Assembly: GCA_035535315.1 (NCBI GenBank)
Contig: DATLQD010000067.1
Span: 1 to 21,132, forward strand
Reading direction: 5' to 3'
DNA from: DASQGA01 sp035535315
Lineage (GTDB): Bacteria; Actinomycetota; Thermoleophilia; Gaiellales; Gaiellaceae
Length of the DNA stretch: 21,132 nucleotides
Shown here in pieces: positions 8,200 to 13,956 of this stretch. The translations under genes were made by a program, and so were the position numbers. The notes under the pieces were generated by a model, which was not told the DNA's origin, ran no database searches, and worked only from the letters and a program-made list of their open reading frames with translations. How positions within the stretch are numbered: position 1 is the stretch's first letter; every line of letters starts with the position of its first letter.

Positions 8200-8433
8200 A
8201 TGCCCGCCCCAGCCCCGCGACGGGCCACGCGTCCGAAGCAGGTCCGACCCACGCCTGCCGTCGAGCGAAACCTAAGAGTCGAGCGCGCCAAGCGGCGTGC
8301 ACGGGCCGAGCACAAGCTCGAGCGACAGCGCGCGCGCCGCCGGTTTGCAGTGCTGCTCTTCCTACTTTTGCTGGCAGCCGTCCTGATCAGCCTGACAATC
8401 TGGGATCAGATCCAGGCGCTCTTCGGACTCTGA
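8200..8433 (+). CDS. Small basic single-pass membrane protein, unknown function
   Basis: A 77-residue protein I do not recognise. The first 47 residues are very rich in Arg, Lys and Ala with a helical look (RVERAKRRARAEHKLERQRA), followed by one membrane helix (about 48-68, VLLFLLLLAAVLISLTIW) and a short tail. The basic N-terminus predicts a cytoplasmic N-in topology. The ATG at 8200 is preceded by GGGAAG about 13 nt upstream, a fair ribosome site; an earlier in-frame ATG (8146) would overlap the divergent phosphatase promoter region and is less likely. The stop overlaps the next ATG as TGATG, so the two are translationally coupled. Confidence 0.7.
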   Translation: MPAPAPRRATRPKQVRPTPAVERNLRVERAKRRARAEHKLERQRARRRFAVLLFLLLLAAVLISLTIWDQIQALFGL

Positions 8434-8873
8434 TGCAGCTCGAGGAAAACCCAAGCCGCCGCCTTCCGAGCGCAAGCTTCTGGACGCCGGGTGAAGGGCT
8501 TGCATGGGTCGCCGCGCTCGTCTTCACGCTGAGCTCGTTCATGGGCTGGTACACCGGGTCGGTCGAGGGCCTGGACGTCTCGATCCTCGCCTGGCACAGC
8601 GGCGCTCTCGGCAAACTCGTCCTCTTCGTGGGGCTGGCGGTGCTAGCCGTCCTCATGCTCCGCGCTGCGGGCTTCGAGCTCCCCCCGACTGTGCCGGTCG
8701 GCATGGTGATCGCCGTGCTCGGCGCACTCGGCACTGTCTTCGTGCTGATTCGCATCCTCGACATCCCCGAGGACTTCACCGGCTTCGGCCGGTCGATCGG
8801 TATCTGGATCAGCCTGGTGGCGGCGATACTGCTCGTGGTCGCCGGTCTTCTGAAAGCTTCAGAGGAGCTCTAA
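8433..8873 (+). CDS. Four-helix integral membrane protein, unknown function
   Basis: A 146-residue hydrophobic protein I cannot assign. Four membrane segments are visible at about residues 22-40, 62-80, 90-110 and 122-142, with a short polar N-terminus (MQLEENPSRRLPS). A Trp-rich first loop (SFMGWYTGS) and the segment RILDIPEDFTGFGRSIGIW between helices 3 and 4 would be the most informative parts for a profile search. No catalytic motif is evident. Its ATG overlaps the stop of the preceding small membrane protein by one base, so the pair is probably made together and may form a complex. Its last 65 nt overlap the 3' end of the PAP2 gene on the opposite strand. Confidence 0.75.
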   Translation: MQLEENPSRRLPSASFWTPGEGLAWVAALVFTLSSFMGWYTGSVEGLDVSILAWHSGALGKLVLFVGLAVLAVLMLRAAGFELPPTVPVGMVIAVLGALGTVFVLIRILDIPEDFTGFGRSIGIWISLVAAILLVVAGLLKASEEL

Positions 8874-9372
8874 GGGCAAGCACGACGAGCCCCCCGACGC
8901 TCGCGCCCACCACGGCCCCGGCCAGAACGTCGAACGGGTAGTGGACTCCGACGTAGACCCTTGAAAAGCTGATCGCGACCGCGAGGGTGACGAACCACGG
9001 CAACGCGCGAGGGAAGAGGTAGGCCAGCACGACCGCTCCTGCGAAGCTTGTAGCGGCGTGGCCGGAAGGGAACGACGAGCCGAGCGTGCCACCGAGCAGC
9101 GAATCCGCCTCCGGCACGACTGACGGCGGGCGCGGGCGGTCGACGACGTTCTTTAGCATCGTCGCGACAAGATCGGCGGCCCAGACGGACCCGGCGGTCA
9201 ACGCCGTCGGCAGCAAGACGGAGCGGCGCCCGACGAGCGACAGCATCGTCGCGAGCACGATCCAGACAATTCCTCCGTACCCGATCACCGAGAGGGCGAT
9301 GAAGATGGGGTCGAGCCACGCGGCGCGGTGCTCGACGACCCATACGAACGCGCCGCGATCGGCCGCAGACAA
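8809..9372 (-). CDS. PAP2-family membrane phosphatase
   Basis: A 187-residue integral membrane protein with the three-part PAP2 signature: KNVVDRPRP (Lys 74 to Pro 80), SSFPSGHAATS (PSGH at 102-105) and SRVYVGVHYPFD (137-148, His 144). Five to six membrane helices surround these motifs. The family removes phosphate from lipid phosphates such as undecaprenyl pyrophosphate or phosphatidic acid at the outer face of the membrane; substrate specificity is not visible. The start is TTG 9372 as drawn, with AGAGG about 12 nt upstream. The polar C-terminal tail (about 20 residues) is read antisense to the end of the neighbouring membrane-protein gene. Confidence 0.92.
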   Translation of the reverse strand: MSAADRGAFVWVVEHRAAWLDPIFIALSVIGYGGIVWIVLATMLSLVGRRSVLLPTALTAGSVWAADLVATMLKNVVDRPRPPSVVPEADSLLGGTLGSSFPSGHAATSFAGAVVLAYLFPRALPWFVTLAVAISFSRVYVGVHYPFDVLAGAVVGASVGGLVVLALRAPLKLSEDRRPRAVSPPPG

Positions 9373-9540
9373 GCGTCTAGTGCCTCTTCAGGTAATGCTG
9401 TCCAGCTTTTGGGTCGCGAGCACCTAGCCAGGGGCCGCACTCGACCGCCGCCAAGGCCGGTGGCCTTGGCAAGAGCGAGGGTGATTTCTGGTGCAGCGTG
9501 ATCGCGGGCCAGAAGCAGGCGCGTATTGCGTGAAGGGGCA
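9373..9540. other. Gap between PAP2 and response-regulator genes
   Basis: This 168-nt stretch holds no plausible gene. It contains the hairpin at 9450-9470, placed to end transcription of the regulator gene, and the upstream region of the PAP2 gene. Nothing else was seen. Confidence 0.6.
9450..9470 (-). terminator. Hairpin, likely terminator of the response-regulator gene
   Basis: A perfect 9-bp inverted repeat, GCCAAGGCC and GGCCTTGGC, separated by GGT. It starts about 70 nt after the stop of the regulator gene at 9541. There is no T-tract, so it is a GC-rich hairpin rather than a classic intrinsic terminator, as is common in GC-rich actinobacteria. Confidence 0.5.
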
Positions 9541-10125
9541 TTAAGCGCTGAGCAACTGCTTCGTAGACGCGATCAGCTGCTGCGGGTCGAAGGGCTTGCC
9601 GATGAACGCTTGGGCCCCGCGCTCCCGGGCGGCCTCCGCCGACTGCTCGTCGGCCTTCCCGCTGAACATGACGACGGGAATCGACTCGACTCCATGGCGC
9701 TCCCGAACGTGGCTCAGCATCTCCCAGCCGTCCACCTGCGGCATCATCACGTCGAGCAGGATGAGATCGGGTGGCTCCTCGTCCAGCGCTTCGAGCCCTT
9801 CTGCGGCGCTCGCGGCCTCTCGGACAAGATAGCCCTCCATCTCGAAGTTGACCCGCAGGTATTCCCGCAGCCGCTGGTCATCGTCGACGATGAGGATGAG
9901 AGGGCGCGCCCGTCCGGAAGGGCGGGATGCGCCGAGGAACGAATCCAGGTCTTCACGCCGGAACCGGCGGTGGCCTCCGGGCGTGTAGAAGGCGGACAGA
10001 CGTCCACTGTCTGACCACTTGCGAATCGTGCTCTGCGCGACCCCGAGGTACTTGGCGGCCTGACCCAGCGTCAACCACTCGGGGTTTGCGCCCGCACCGG
10101 AGCGGCTCGTCTGTCGATCAACCAC
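9541..10125 (-). CDS. BldC/MerR-like DNA-binding protein with C-terminal receiver domain
   Basis: A 194-residue regulator with reversed domain order. Residues 17-64 form a MerR-superfamily helix-turn-helix of the BldC/excisionase type (LTLGQAAKYLGVAQSTIRKW, then the wing TPGGHRRFRREDLDSFL). Residues 75-192 form a CheY-like receiver with all key residues: Asp 81-83, phospho-acceptor Asp 125 in LILLDVMMP, Ser 155 and Lys 177 in GKPF. Classical response regulators have the receiver first and the DNA-binding domain last. No sensor kinase is next to it. GTG 10125 is the only sensible start. It lies 43 nt downstream of the 89-aa membrane protein gene, and a 7-bp direct repeat sits in that gap. It may be autoregulated; this is inference from the repeat. 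Confidence 0.92.
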   Translation of the reverse strand: MVDRQTSRSGAGANPEWLTLGQAAKYLGVAQSTIRKWSDSGRLSAFYTPGGHRRFRREDLDSFLGASRPSGRARPLILIVDDDQRLREYLRVNFEMEGYLVREAASAAEGLEALDEEPPDLILLDVMMPQVDGWEMLSHVRERHGVESIPVVMFSGKADEQSAEAARERGAQAFIGKPFDPQQLIASTKQLLSA

Positions 10126-10141
10126 CCTGAACCCCGCGAAA

Positions 10142-10158
10142 ACCTGACATCACCTGAC
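10142..10158 (-). promoter_or_regulatory. Perfect 7-bp direct repeat, candidate operator
   Basis: On the minus strand GTCAGGT-GAT-GTCAGGT: two identical 7-mers with a 10-bp period, so both face the same side of the helix. It lies 17-33 nt upstream of the regulator start. Possible -10 hexamers TAGGGT (10171-10166) and TATGTA (10166-10161) lie just before it, so a bound protein would sit at the transcription start. BldC is known to bind direct repeats head-to-tail, which makes the encoded regulator the first candidate. Confidence 0.4.
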
Positions 10159-10168
10159 CGTACATACC

Positions 10169-10438
10169 CTAAGGTGACGAAGACGTAACCGTCACTGTTC
10201 GGGTCAACGGTGGCAAGGTGCTCGGGTTCAGGTTGCGGATGCCGGTCTGGGCTCCTCCTGGCCGCGGAGCGCTCTCTAGCGCACGGCCTACCACGAGGCC
10301 CACAAAGAAGACGACGATCAGCGCCAGGGCCCGCACCACCCAGACGAGCGCCCGGCGGCGGCGCGCGCGAGTGCGCTCCTGGACTCGCTCCTGCCTCCGC
10401 GCGAGCGAGGAGTGGATGCCCCCTTCGCGTTCTTCCAT
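10169..10438 (-). CDS. Small single-pass membrane protein in the ftsB cluster, unknown function
   Basis: An 89-residue protein not assignable to a family. Residues 1-32 are charged and helical (MEEREGGIHSSLARRQERVQ), then comes one membrane helix (about 33-53, VWVVRALALIVVFFVGLVVG), and an outside tail rich in Pro, Thr and Ser (PSTLPPLTRTVTVTSSSP). Topology should be N-in by the positive-inside rule (RARRRR just before the helix). The ATG overlaps the TGA of the preceding 104-aa gene by one base (TGATG), so the two are coupled. It ends a chain that begins with ftsB, which suggests an envelope or division role; this is inference from position only. Confidence 0.75.
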   Translation of the reverse strand: MEEREGGIHSSLARRQERVQERTRARRRRALVWVVRALALIVVFFVGLVVGRALESAPRPGGAQTGIRNLNPSTLPPLTRTVTVTSSSP

Positions 10439-10752
10439 CACGGCCGGTAGTCGGTCGCTCCGTGGGCGTACAGGGCGAACGCCGCGTCCTGGACGAGCGT
10501 CGTGTCGCGAACCCCTGCCCGCGCCTTCGGAGGCGTCTCTCTGAGGACAACCTCGCGCACCCATTCCTCCGAGCCCCGGTAGGCGCCCGCAAGCTCATTC
10601 AAGGTGTAGGTCTGCCCCACCCGGCGTCGCAGCTCGTCGACAACGGCATCGACGAGGAGCAGGAGGTGCCTGGAGCGCGCGGTTCCTTCCCCCGCGGCCT
10701 CGAGCCGCCGCCGGCCCTCGTCCCACTGGTACCGAACGTGGTCGACCGCCAC
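10438..10752 (-). CDS. Unknown 104-aa protein coupled to DUF501
   Basis: A soluble, largely helical protein I do not recognise. From GTG 10752 it runs VAVDHVRYQWDEGRRRLEAA and later has LLLLVDAVVDELRRRVG, YTLNELAGAYRGSEEWVREV and a conserved-looking C-terminal segment LVQDAAFALYAHGATDY. There is no signal peptide or membrane helix. GTG 10752 shares its first base with the TAG of the DUF501 gene (TAGTG), and the TGA at the other end overlaps the next ATG (TGATG), so this gene is coupled on both sides. The open frame extends to 10884, but that part lies inside DUF501 and is rejected. Confidence 0.72.
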   Translation of the reverse strand: MAVDHVRYQWDEGRRRLEAAGEGTARSRHLLLLVDAVVDELRRRVGQTYTLNELAGAYRGSEEWVREVVLRETPPKARAGVRDTTLVQDAAFALYAHGATDYRP

Positions 10753-11222
10753 TACGGCGCAACCTCGGTCGCCGCGGCACAGCGTCGGTCTGGGCACCAG
10801 CGCTCGCCGACTTCCTCGAGGATCTGCTCGCCCAACACGTAGCCCGGCCGTGCGAGCGCGAACGCCGCGTGTGCGTGCAGGCATTTCAGCGCTCCGCTCT
10901 TCGTTCCGGCGATGCCCGCATCGATCTCCGGCCGAAGCTCGCGCTGCTCGGCGTTCGCGCGATCGAGACTTTCACCGAGCTGCGGGTCCGACGACGCCGC
11001 CTCGCTCCACCGCTTGACCCCGCCGGCGGCCTCGCTGCGCGCGAGCGCGGCGACGAGCCACGGACAGGTCAGGTAGTACGTGGTCGGGAACGGCGCCCCG
11101 TCCGGCCCGACTGCCGGCTGCTCCGTGACCGCAGGAAAGCCATGCACGCAGCGGACAGCGACCCGGGAAAACGGCCGAGCCGGTCTTCCGAGCTGCCAGG
11201 AGACGAGTGCCGCATCGTCCAC
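10752..11222 (-). CDS. DUF501 family protein
   Basis: A 156-residue protein with the conserved features of the actinobacterial DUF501 family: SWQLGRPAR and CVHGFPAV near the N-terminus, PFPTTYYLTCPWLVAALARS (about 45-64), and GIAGTKSGALKCLHAHAAFALA with a following GPxxLGE-like element (RPGYVLGEQILEE). The C-terminus ends in RWCPDRRCA. Several cysteines and histidines are conserved in the family, whose biochemical role is not known; it habitually sits next to the ftsB/divIC gene. GTG 11222 lies 4 nt after the ftsB stop, indicating one transcript. Full family length with no sign of damage. Confidence 0.92.
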   Translation of the reverse strand: MDDAALVSWQLGRPARPFSRVAVRCVHGFPAVTEQPAVGPDGAPFPTTYYLTCPWLVAALARSEAAGGVKRWSEAASSDPQLGESLDRANAEQRELRPEIDAGIAGTKSGALKCLHAHAAFALARPGYVLGEQILEEVGERWCPDRRCAAATEVAP

Positions 11223-11226
11223 GAGA

Positions 11227-11550
11227 TCATCGTAGCCGCCCTCTTTCGTGACCCTGGAGGCCCTTCACGATGAACAACCGCTCCCCCGGCCGCACGAGCC
11301 CGATACGCCGCGCCTCCTCAACCACGAACTGATCCGTCTCGGAGAGGGCCAGGCGACGGGCCAGCTCCTGCCTCTCCCGCTCGAGCGTTCCGAGCTCGGT
11401 CCGACGGGCCTGCACCTGGTCTCTCGCGTGCAAATATGAGCGCACGGGGTGGACGTACGCGAACGCGATCACACCGATGACCGCAACGGCAAGCCAACGG
11501 AGAAGCGGCGAACGGCGCTTTCGACGGGAGCGGGACACGGGGCATCGCAA
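11227..11550 (-). CDS. ftsB: FtsB/DivIC-type septum formation protein
   Basis: A protein of about 107 residues with the FtsB/DivIC layout: short basic cytoplasmic end (SRSRRKRRSP), one membrane helix (about 17-35) and an outside coiled coil (about 42-75, DQVQARRTELGTLERERQEL). The family's C-terminal signature follows: FVVEEARRIGLVRPGERLFIV. FtsB links FtsL and FtsQ at the division septum. The start is uncertain: TTG 11550 as drawn, or GTG 11538 with the same reading frame; an AAGGAGG lies rather far upstream of both (about 18 nt before TTG). It heads the chain with DUF501 and two unknown small proteins and is divergent from the hydrolase gene. Confidence 0.9.
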   Translation of the reverse strand: MRCPVSRSRRKRRSPLLRWLAVAVIGVIAFAYVHPVRSYLHARDQVQARRTELGTLERERQELARRLALSETDQFVVEEARRIGLVRPGERLFIVKGLQGHERGRLR

Positions 11551-11587
11551 TTCGACCGCCCCGCCCCGCCTCCTTCCCGGGGCGCGT

Positions 11588-11593
11588 TACGGT
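11588..11593 (+). promoter_or_regulatory. Candidate -10 element of the hydrolase gene
   Basis: TACGGT matches the actinobacterial TAnnnT -10 pattern and ends six nucleotides before GTG 11600. That spacing puts the transcription start at the start codon, so the message may be leaderless. No -35 is evident. Confidence 0.35.
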
Positions 11594-11599
11594 AAGCGG

Positions 11600-12382
11600 G
11601 TGAGCCTCTATTCCGAGGGGGCGGGCGAGGGGCCGGCGGTCGTCCTCGTCCATGCCGGCATCTGCGACTCCCGCATGTGGGAGCCGCAGTGGGCATCGTT
11701 TCCCCGCTCGCACCGGACCGTCCGCTACGACCTGCGCGGATTCGGCCGCTCGCCGATCCCGCCGGGCTCCTACGCCCACGCCCGGGACCTCGCCGAGGTC
11801 CTGGAGATGAACGGTCTCGAGCGCGCATCGATCGTGGGGGTGTCGATGGGCGGCCGCGTCGCGCTCGAGCTTGCGATCGCGCATCCTGAGCTCGTGGAGA
11901 GCCTCGTCCTCGTCGGCGCTGCTCTTCCGGGGCATGCCTGGTCGGAGGAGATCGAGGCGTACGGGGGCGTGGAGGACGCGGCGCTCGAACGCGGCGACCT
12001 CGATGCTGCGGTCGAGGCGAACCTGAGCACATGGGTGGACGGCCCCCATCGGAGTCCCTCGATGGTGGACCCGGAGCTTCGCGCGTTGGTCGGAGAGATG
12101 CAGCGCCGTGCCTTCGAGCTGCAGCTTCCAGTTGAGGGCGAGGCAGATGAGGAGCTCCTCGTGCCGGATGCGGGCGAGAGGCTCAGCGAAGTACGGGCCC
12201 GCACTCTGGTCCTGGTCGGCGACGACGACGTCTCCGACATCGCCGTGATCGCCAAGCAGCTCGAGCGCGAGATCCCGGACGTGCGCCGAGCCTCGATCAC
12301 AGGCACCGCTCACCTCCCGAGTCTGGAGCGCCCGGAGGAGTTCGACGAGCTCGTCCTGGCGTTCCTCGGGAGCGCTAGCTAG
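11600..12382 (+). CDS. Alpha/beta-fold hydrolase
   Basis: A 260-residue hydrolase of the alpha/beta superfamily. From GTG 11600: oxyanion strand VVLVHAGICDSRMW (about 14-27), YDLRGFGRS, nucleophile elbow GVSMGG with Ser 82, the acid in LVGDDDVSD (Asp 208-210) and the catalytic His 238 in TGTAHLPSLERPEEF. This is the complete triad. The pattern resembles 3-oxoadipate enol-lactonase and related esterases, but substrate cannot be assigned. The frame is open upstream to 11477, but that would run into ftsB; GTG 11600 starts right at the conserved VSLYSEG strand. The TAG stop is shared tail-to-tail with the pyk stop through one CTAG. Confidence 0.9.
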   Translation: MSLYSEGAGEGPAVVLVHAGICDSRMWEPQWASFPRSHRTVRYDLRGFGRSPIPPGSYAHARDLAEVLEMNGLERASIVGVSMGGRVALELAIAHPELVESLVLVGAALPGHAWSEEIEAYGGVEDAALERGDLDAAVEANLSTWVDGPHRSPSMVDPELRALVGEMQRRAFELQLPVEGEADEELLVPDAGERLSEVRARTLVLVGDDDVSDIAVIAKQLEREIPDVRRASITGTAHLPSLERPEEFDELVLAFLGSAS

Positions 12383-13800
12383 GCAGTCTCGACCTTGATC
12401 AGGTTCGTCGTGCCCGGCACGTTGACCGCAGTTCCTGCGGTGATGACCACGCGGTCTCCGGACTCGACGATGCCGGTCGAGCGGGCCGCTTCAAGGCTCA
12501 CCGCCCAGAGGTGTTCGACATCCCGGCATTGCTCGATGAGCGCGGGCACGACTCCCCACTCGATCGCGAGCTGCTGGGCGGCATGGGGCTTGTGCGTGAC
12601 GGCGATGACCGGCCGCCGGGGCCGATGACGAGCAACCGCGGATGCGGTCCGCCCGCTGTAGGTCGGGACGAGCACCGCAGCCGCCTCGAGGACTTCGGCG
12701 ATGTCGCACGCCGCGTTCGACATGGCCTCCCCCACAGAGCGAAACGGCTCGTCCTGTGCGAGCTCATGCCTGTACGCGAGACTCGGCTCGACGGCGCGCG
12801 CGATCTTGTCCATCGTCTGAACGCTCTCGATCGGGAAGCGTCCGACCGCGGTCTCCCCCGAAAGCATGAGCGCCGAGGTGCCGTCGAGGATCGCGTTGGC
12901 GACGTCGCTTGCCTCGGCCCGCGTGGGCTCCGGCTGATTCAGCATCGACTCGAGCATCTGCGTTGCCGTGATCGCAGGCTTCCCACGCTCGAGCGCCGCC
13001 TGGAGGATGCGCTTCTGTACAAGCGGAACCTCGGCGGGGCCGATCTCGACTCCCAGATCTCCTCTCGCGACCATGACCGCATCGGAGACCCGGAGGATGC
13101 CGTTCAGGTCGTCGAGCGCTTCGGCCTTCTCGATTTTTGCGATCACGAGGGCCTCGGAGCCCGCGGTGTGAAGAAGCTCGCGGAGCTCCCGCACGTCATT
13201 GGCCGAGCGGACGAACGAGAGGGCCACGTAGTCCACGTCGAGGCCCAACGCGAAGTCCAGGTCGCGCAGGTCCTTTTCGGTGAGCGAGGGGACGGGGATC
13301 GGAACGCCCGGGACATTCAGGCCCTTGTGGGCGTTGACGACACCGCCGACCATGACGGTGCTCAGGACACGGCCCCCTTCGACTTCATCGACGCGAAGAC
13401 GAACGCGCCCGTCGTCGATCAAGACGTCGTGGCCAGGCCGGAGGACCTGCGGGAGAACCGGCGGGCCTACCGGTAGGTCGCCGTCTGAGCCGTCACCGTC
13501 ACCGGTGAGCCTCACCCGGTCGCCCGGCGCGAGCTCAAGTGGGGCCTTCAGGTCTCCGATCCGGAGCTTCGGGCCCTGCAGGTCGGCGATCAGAGCGAGC
13601 GGGCGCCCGGCACGCGCCTGCGCATCGCGTACGAGGCGGGCGCCCTCAGCGTGGTCTGCATGGGCTCCATGCGAGAAGTTCAGTCGCGCCGCGTCCAACC
13701 CCGCTTCAACAAGTGCGTCGATCATCTCTGGCGACGAGGAGGCGGGGCCGATTGTGCAGACGATCTTCGTGCGACGCTGGCCGCTGTTCACCCCGGTCAC
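12379..13800 (-). CDS. pyk: Pyruvate kinase
   Basis: A 473-residue full-length pyruvate kinase, converting phosphoenolpyruvate and ADP to pyruvate and ATP in the last step of glycolysis. Motifs are intact: RRTKIVCTIGPAS at the N-terminus, LNFSHG (41-46), ADLQGPKLR, the active-site signature VIAKIEKAEALDDL with Lys 222, VARGDLGVE (about 244-252), TATQMLESM and the LSGETAVG loop. The mobile B domain spans about 85-180. The C-terminal regulatory domain is present. GTG 13800 is drawn; GTG 13791 is equally possible and sits seven nucleotides after a TACCGT hexamer. It lies 156 nt downstream of eno on the same strand, so it may have its own promoter. Confidence 0.97.
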   Translation of the reverse strand: MTGVNSGQRRTKIVCTIGPASSSPEMIDALVEAGLDAARLNFSHGAHADHAEGARLVRDAQARAGRPLALIADLQGPKLRIGDLKAPLELAPGDRVRLTGDGDGSDGDLPVGPPVLPQVLRPGHDVLIDDGRVRLRVDEVEGGRVLSTVMVGGVVNAHKGLNVPGVPIPVPSLTEKDLRDLDFALGLDVDYVALSFVRSANDVRELRELLHTAGSEALVIAKIEKAEALDDLNGILRVSDAVMVARGDLGVEIGPAEVPLVQKRILQAALERGKPAITATQMLESMLNQPEPTRAEASDVANAILDGTSALMLSGETAVGRFPIESVQTMDKIARAVEPSLAYRHELAQDEPFRSVGEAMSNAACDIAEVLEAAAVLVPTYSGRTASAVARHRPRRPVIAVTHKPHAAQQLAIEWGVVPALIEQCRDVEHLWAVSLEAARSTGIVESGDRVVITAGTAVNVPGTTNLIKVETA

Positions 13801-13804
13801 GGTA
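13799..13804 (-). promoter_or_regulatory. Candidate -10 element of pyk
   Basis: TACCGT on the minus strand fits TAnnnT and lies seven nucleotides before GTG 13791, suggesting a leaderless pyk message starting there instead of at GTG 13800 (which this hexamer overlaps). No Shine-Dalgarno is seen at either start. Weak evidence on its own. Confidence 0.3.
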
Positions 13805-13847
13805 GCCGAGAGACCCGAAGGCGCCGGGCGCGGGTACGAAATTCGGT

Positions 13848-13861
13848 GTCCCCCGGGGGAC
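13848..13861. repeat. GC-rich palindrome between eno and pyk
   Basis: GTCCCCCGGGGGAC is a perfect 14-bp palindrome, extended by outer GG/CC pairs (13845-13864) with one mismatch. It could form a short hairpin between the eno stop and the pyk start (partial terminator or attenuator) or bind a dimeric protein. No T-tract follows. The rest of the 156-nt gap (13801-13956) shows no gene. Confidence 0.35.
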
Positions 13862-13956
13862 CCCCTGATTACTGGTTCTCCCGCGTTCAGCGTATGGCGT
13901 CCGGGCGCCTACGTGGCGCGCAGTTCGTGCCGAGAGCTTGACGCGATCGCGACGGA

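Noticed and set aside
11318..12313. Open frame of 331 codons on the minus strand
   Set aside because: It is antisense to the hydrolase, which has a complete catalytic triad, and it also runs through ftsB in another frame.
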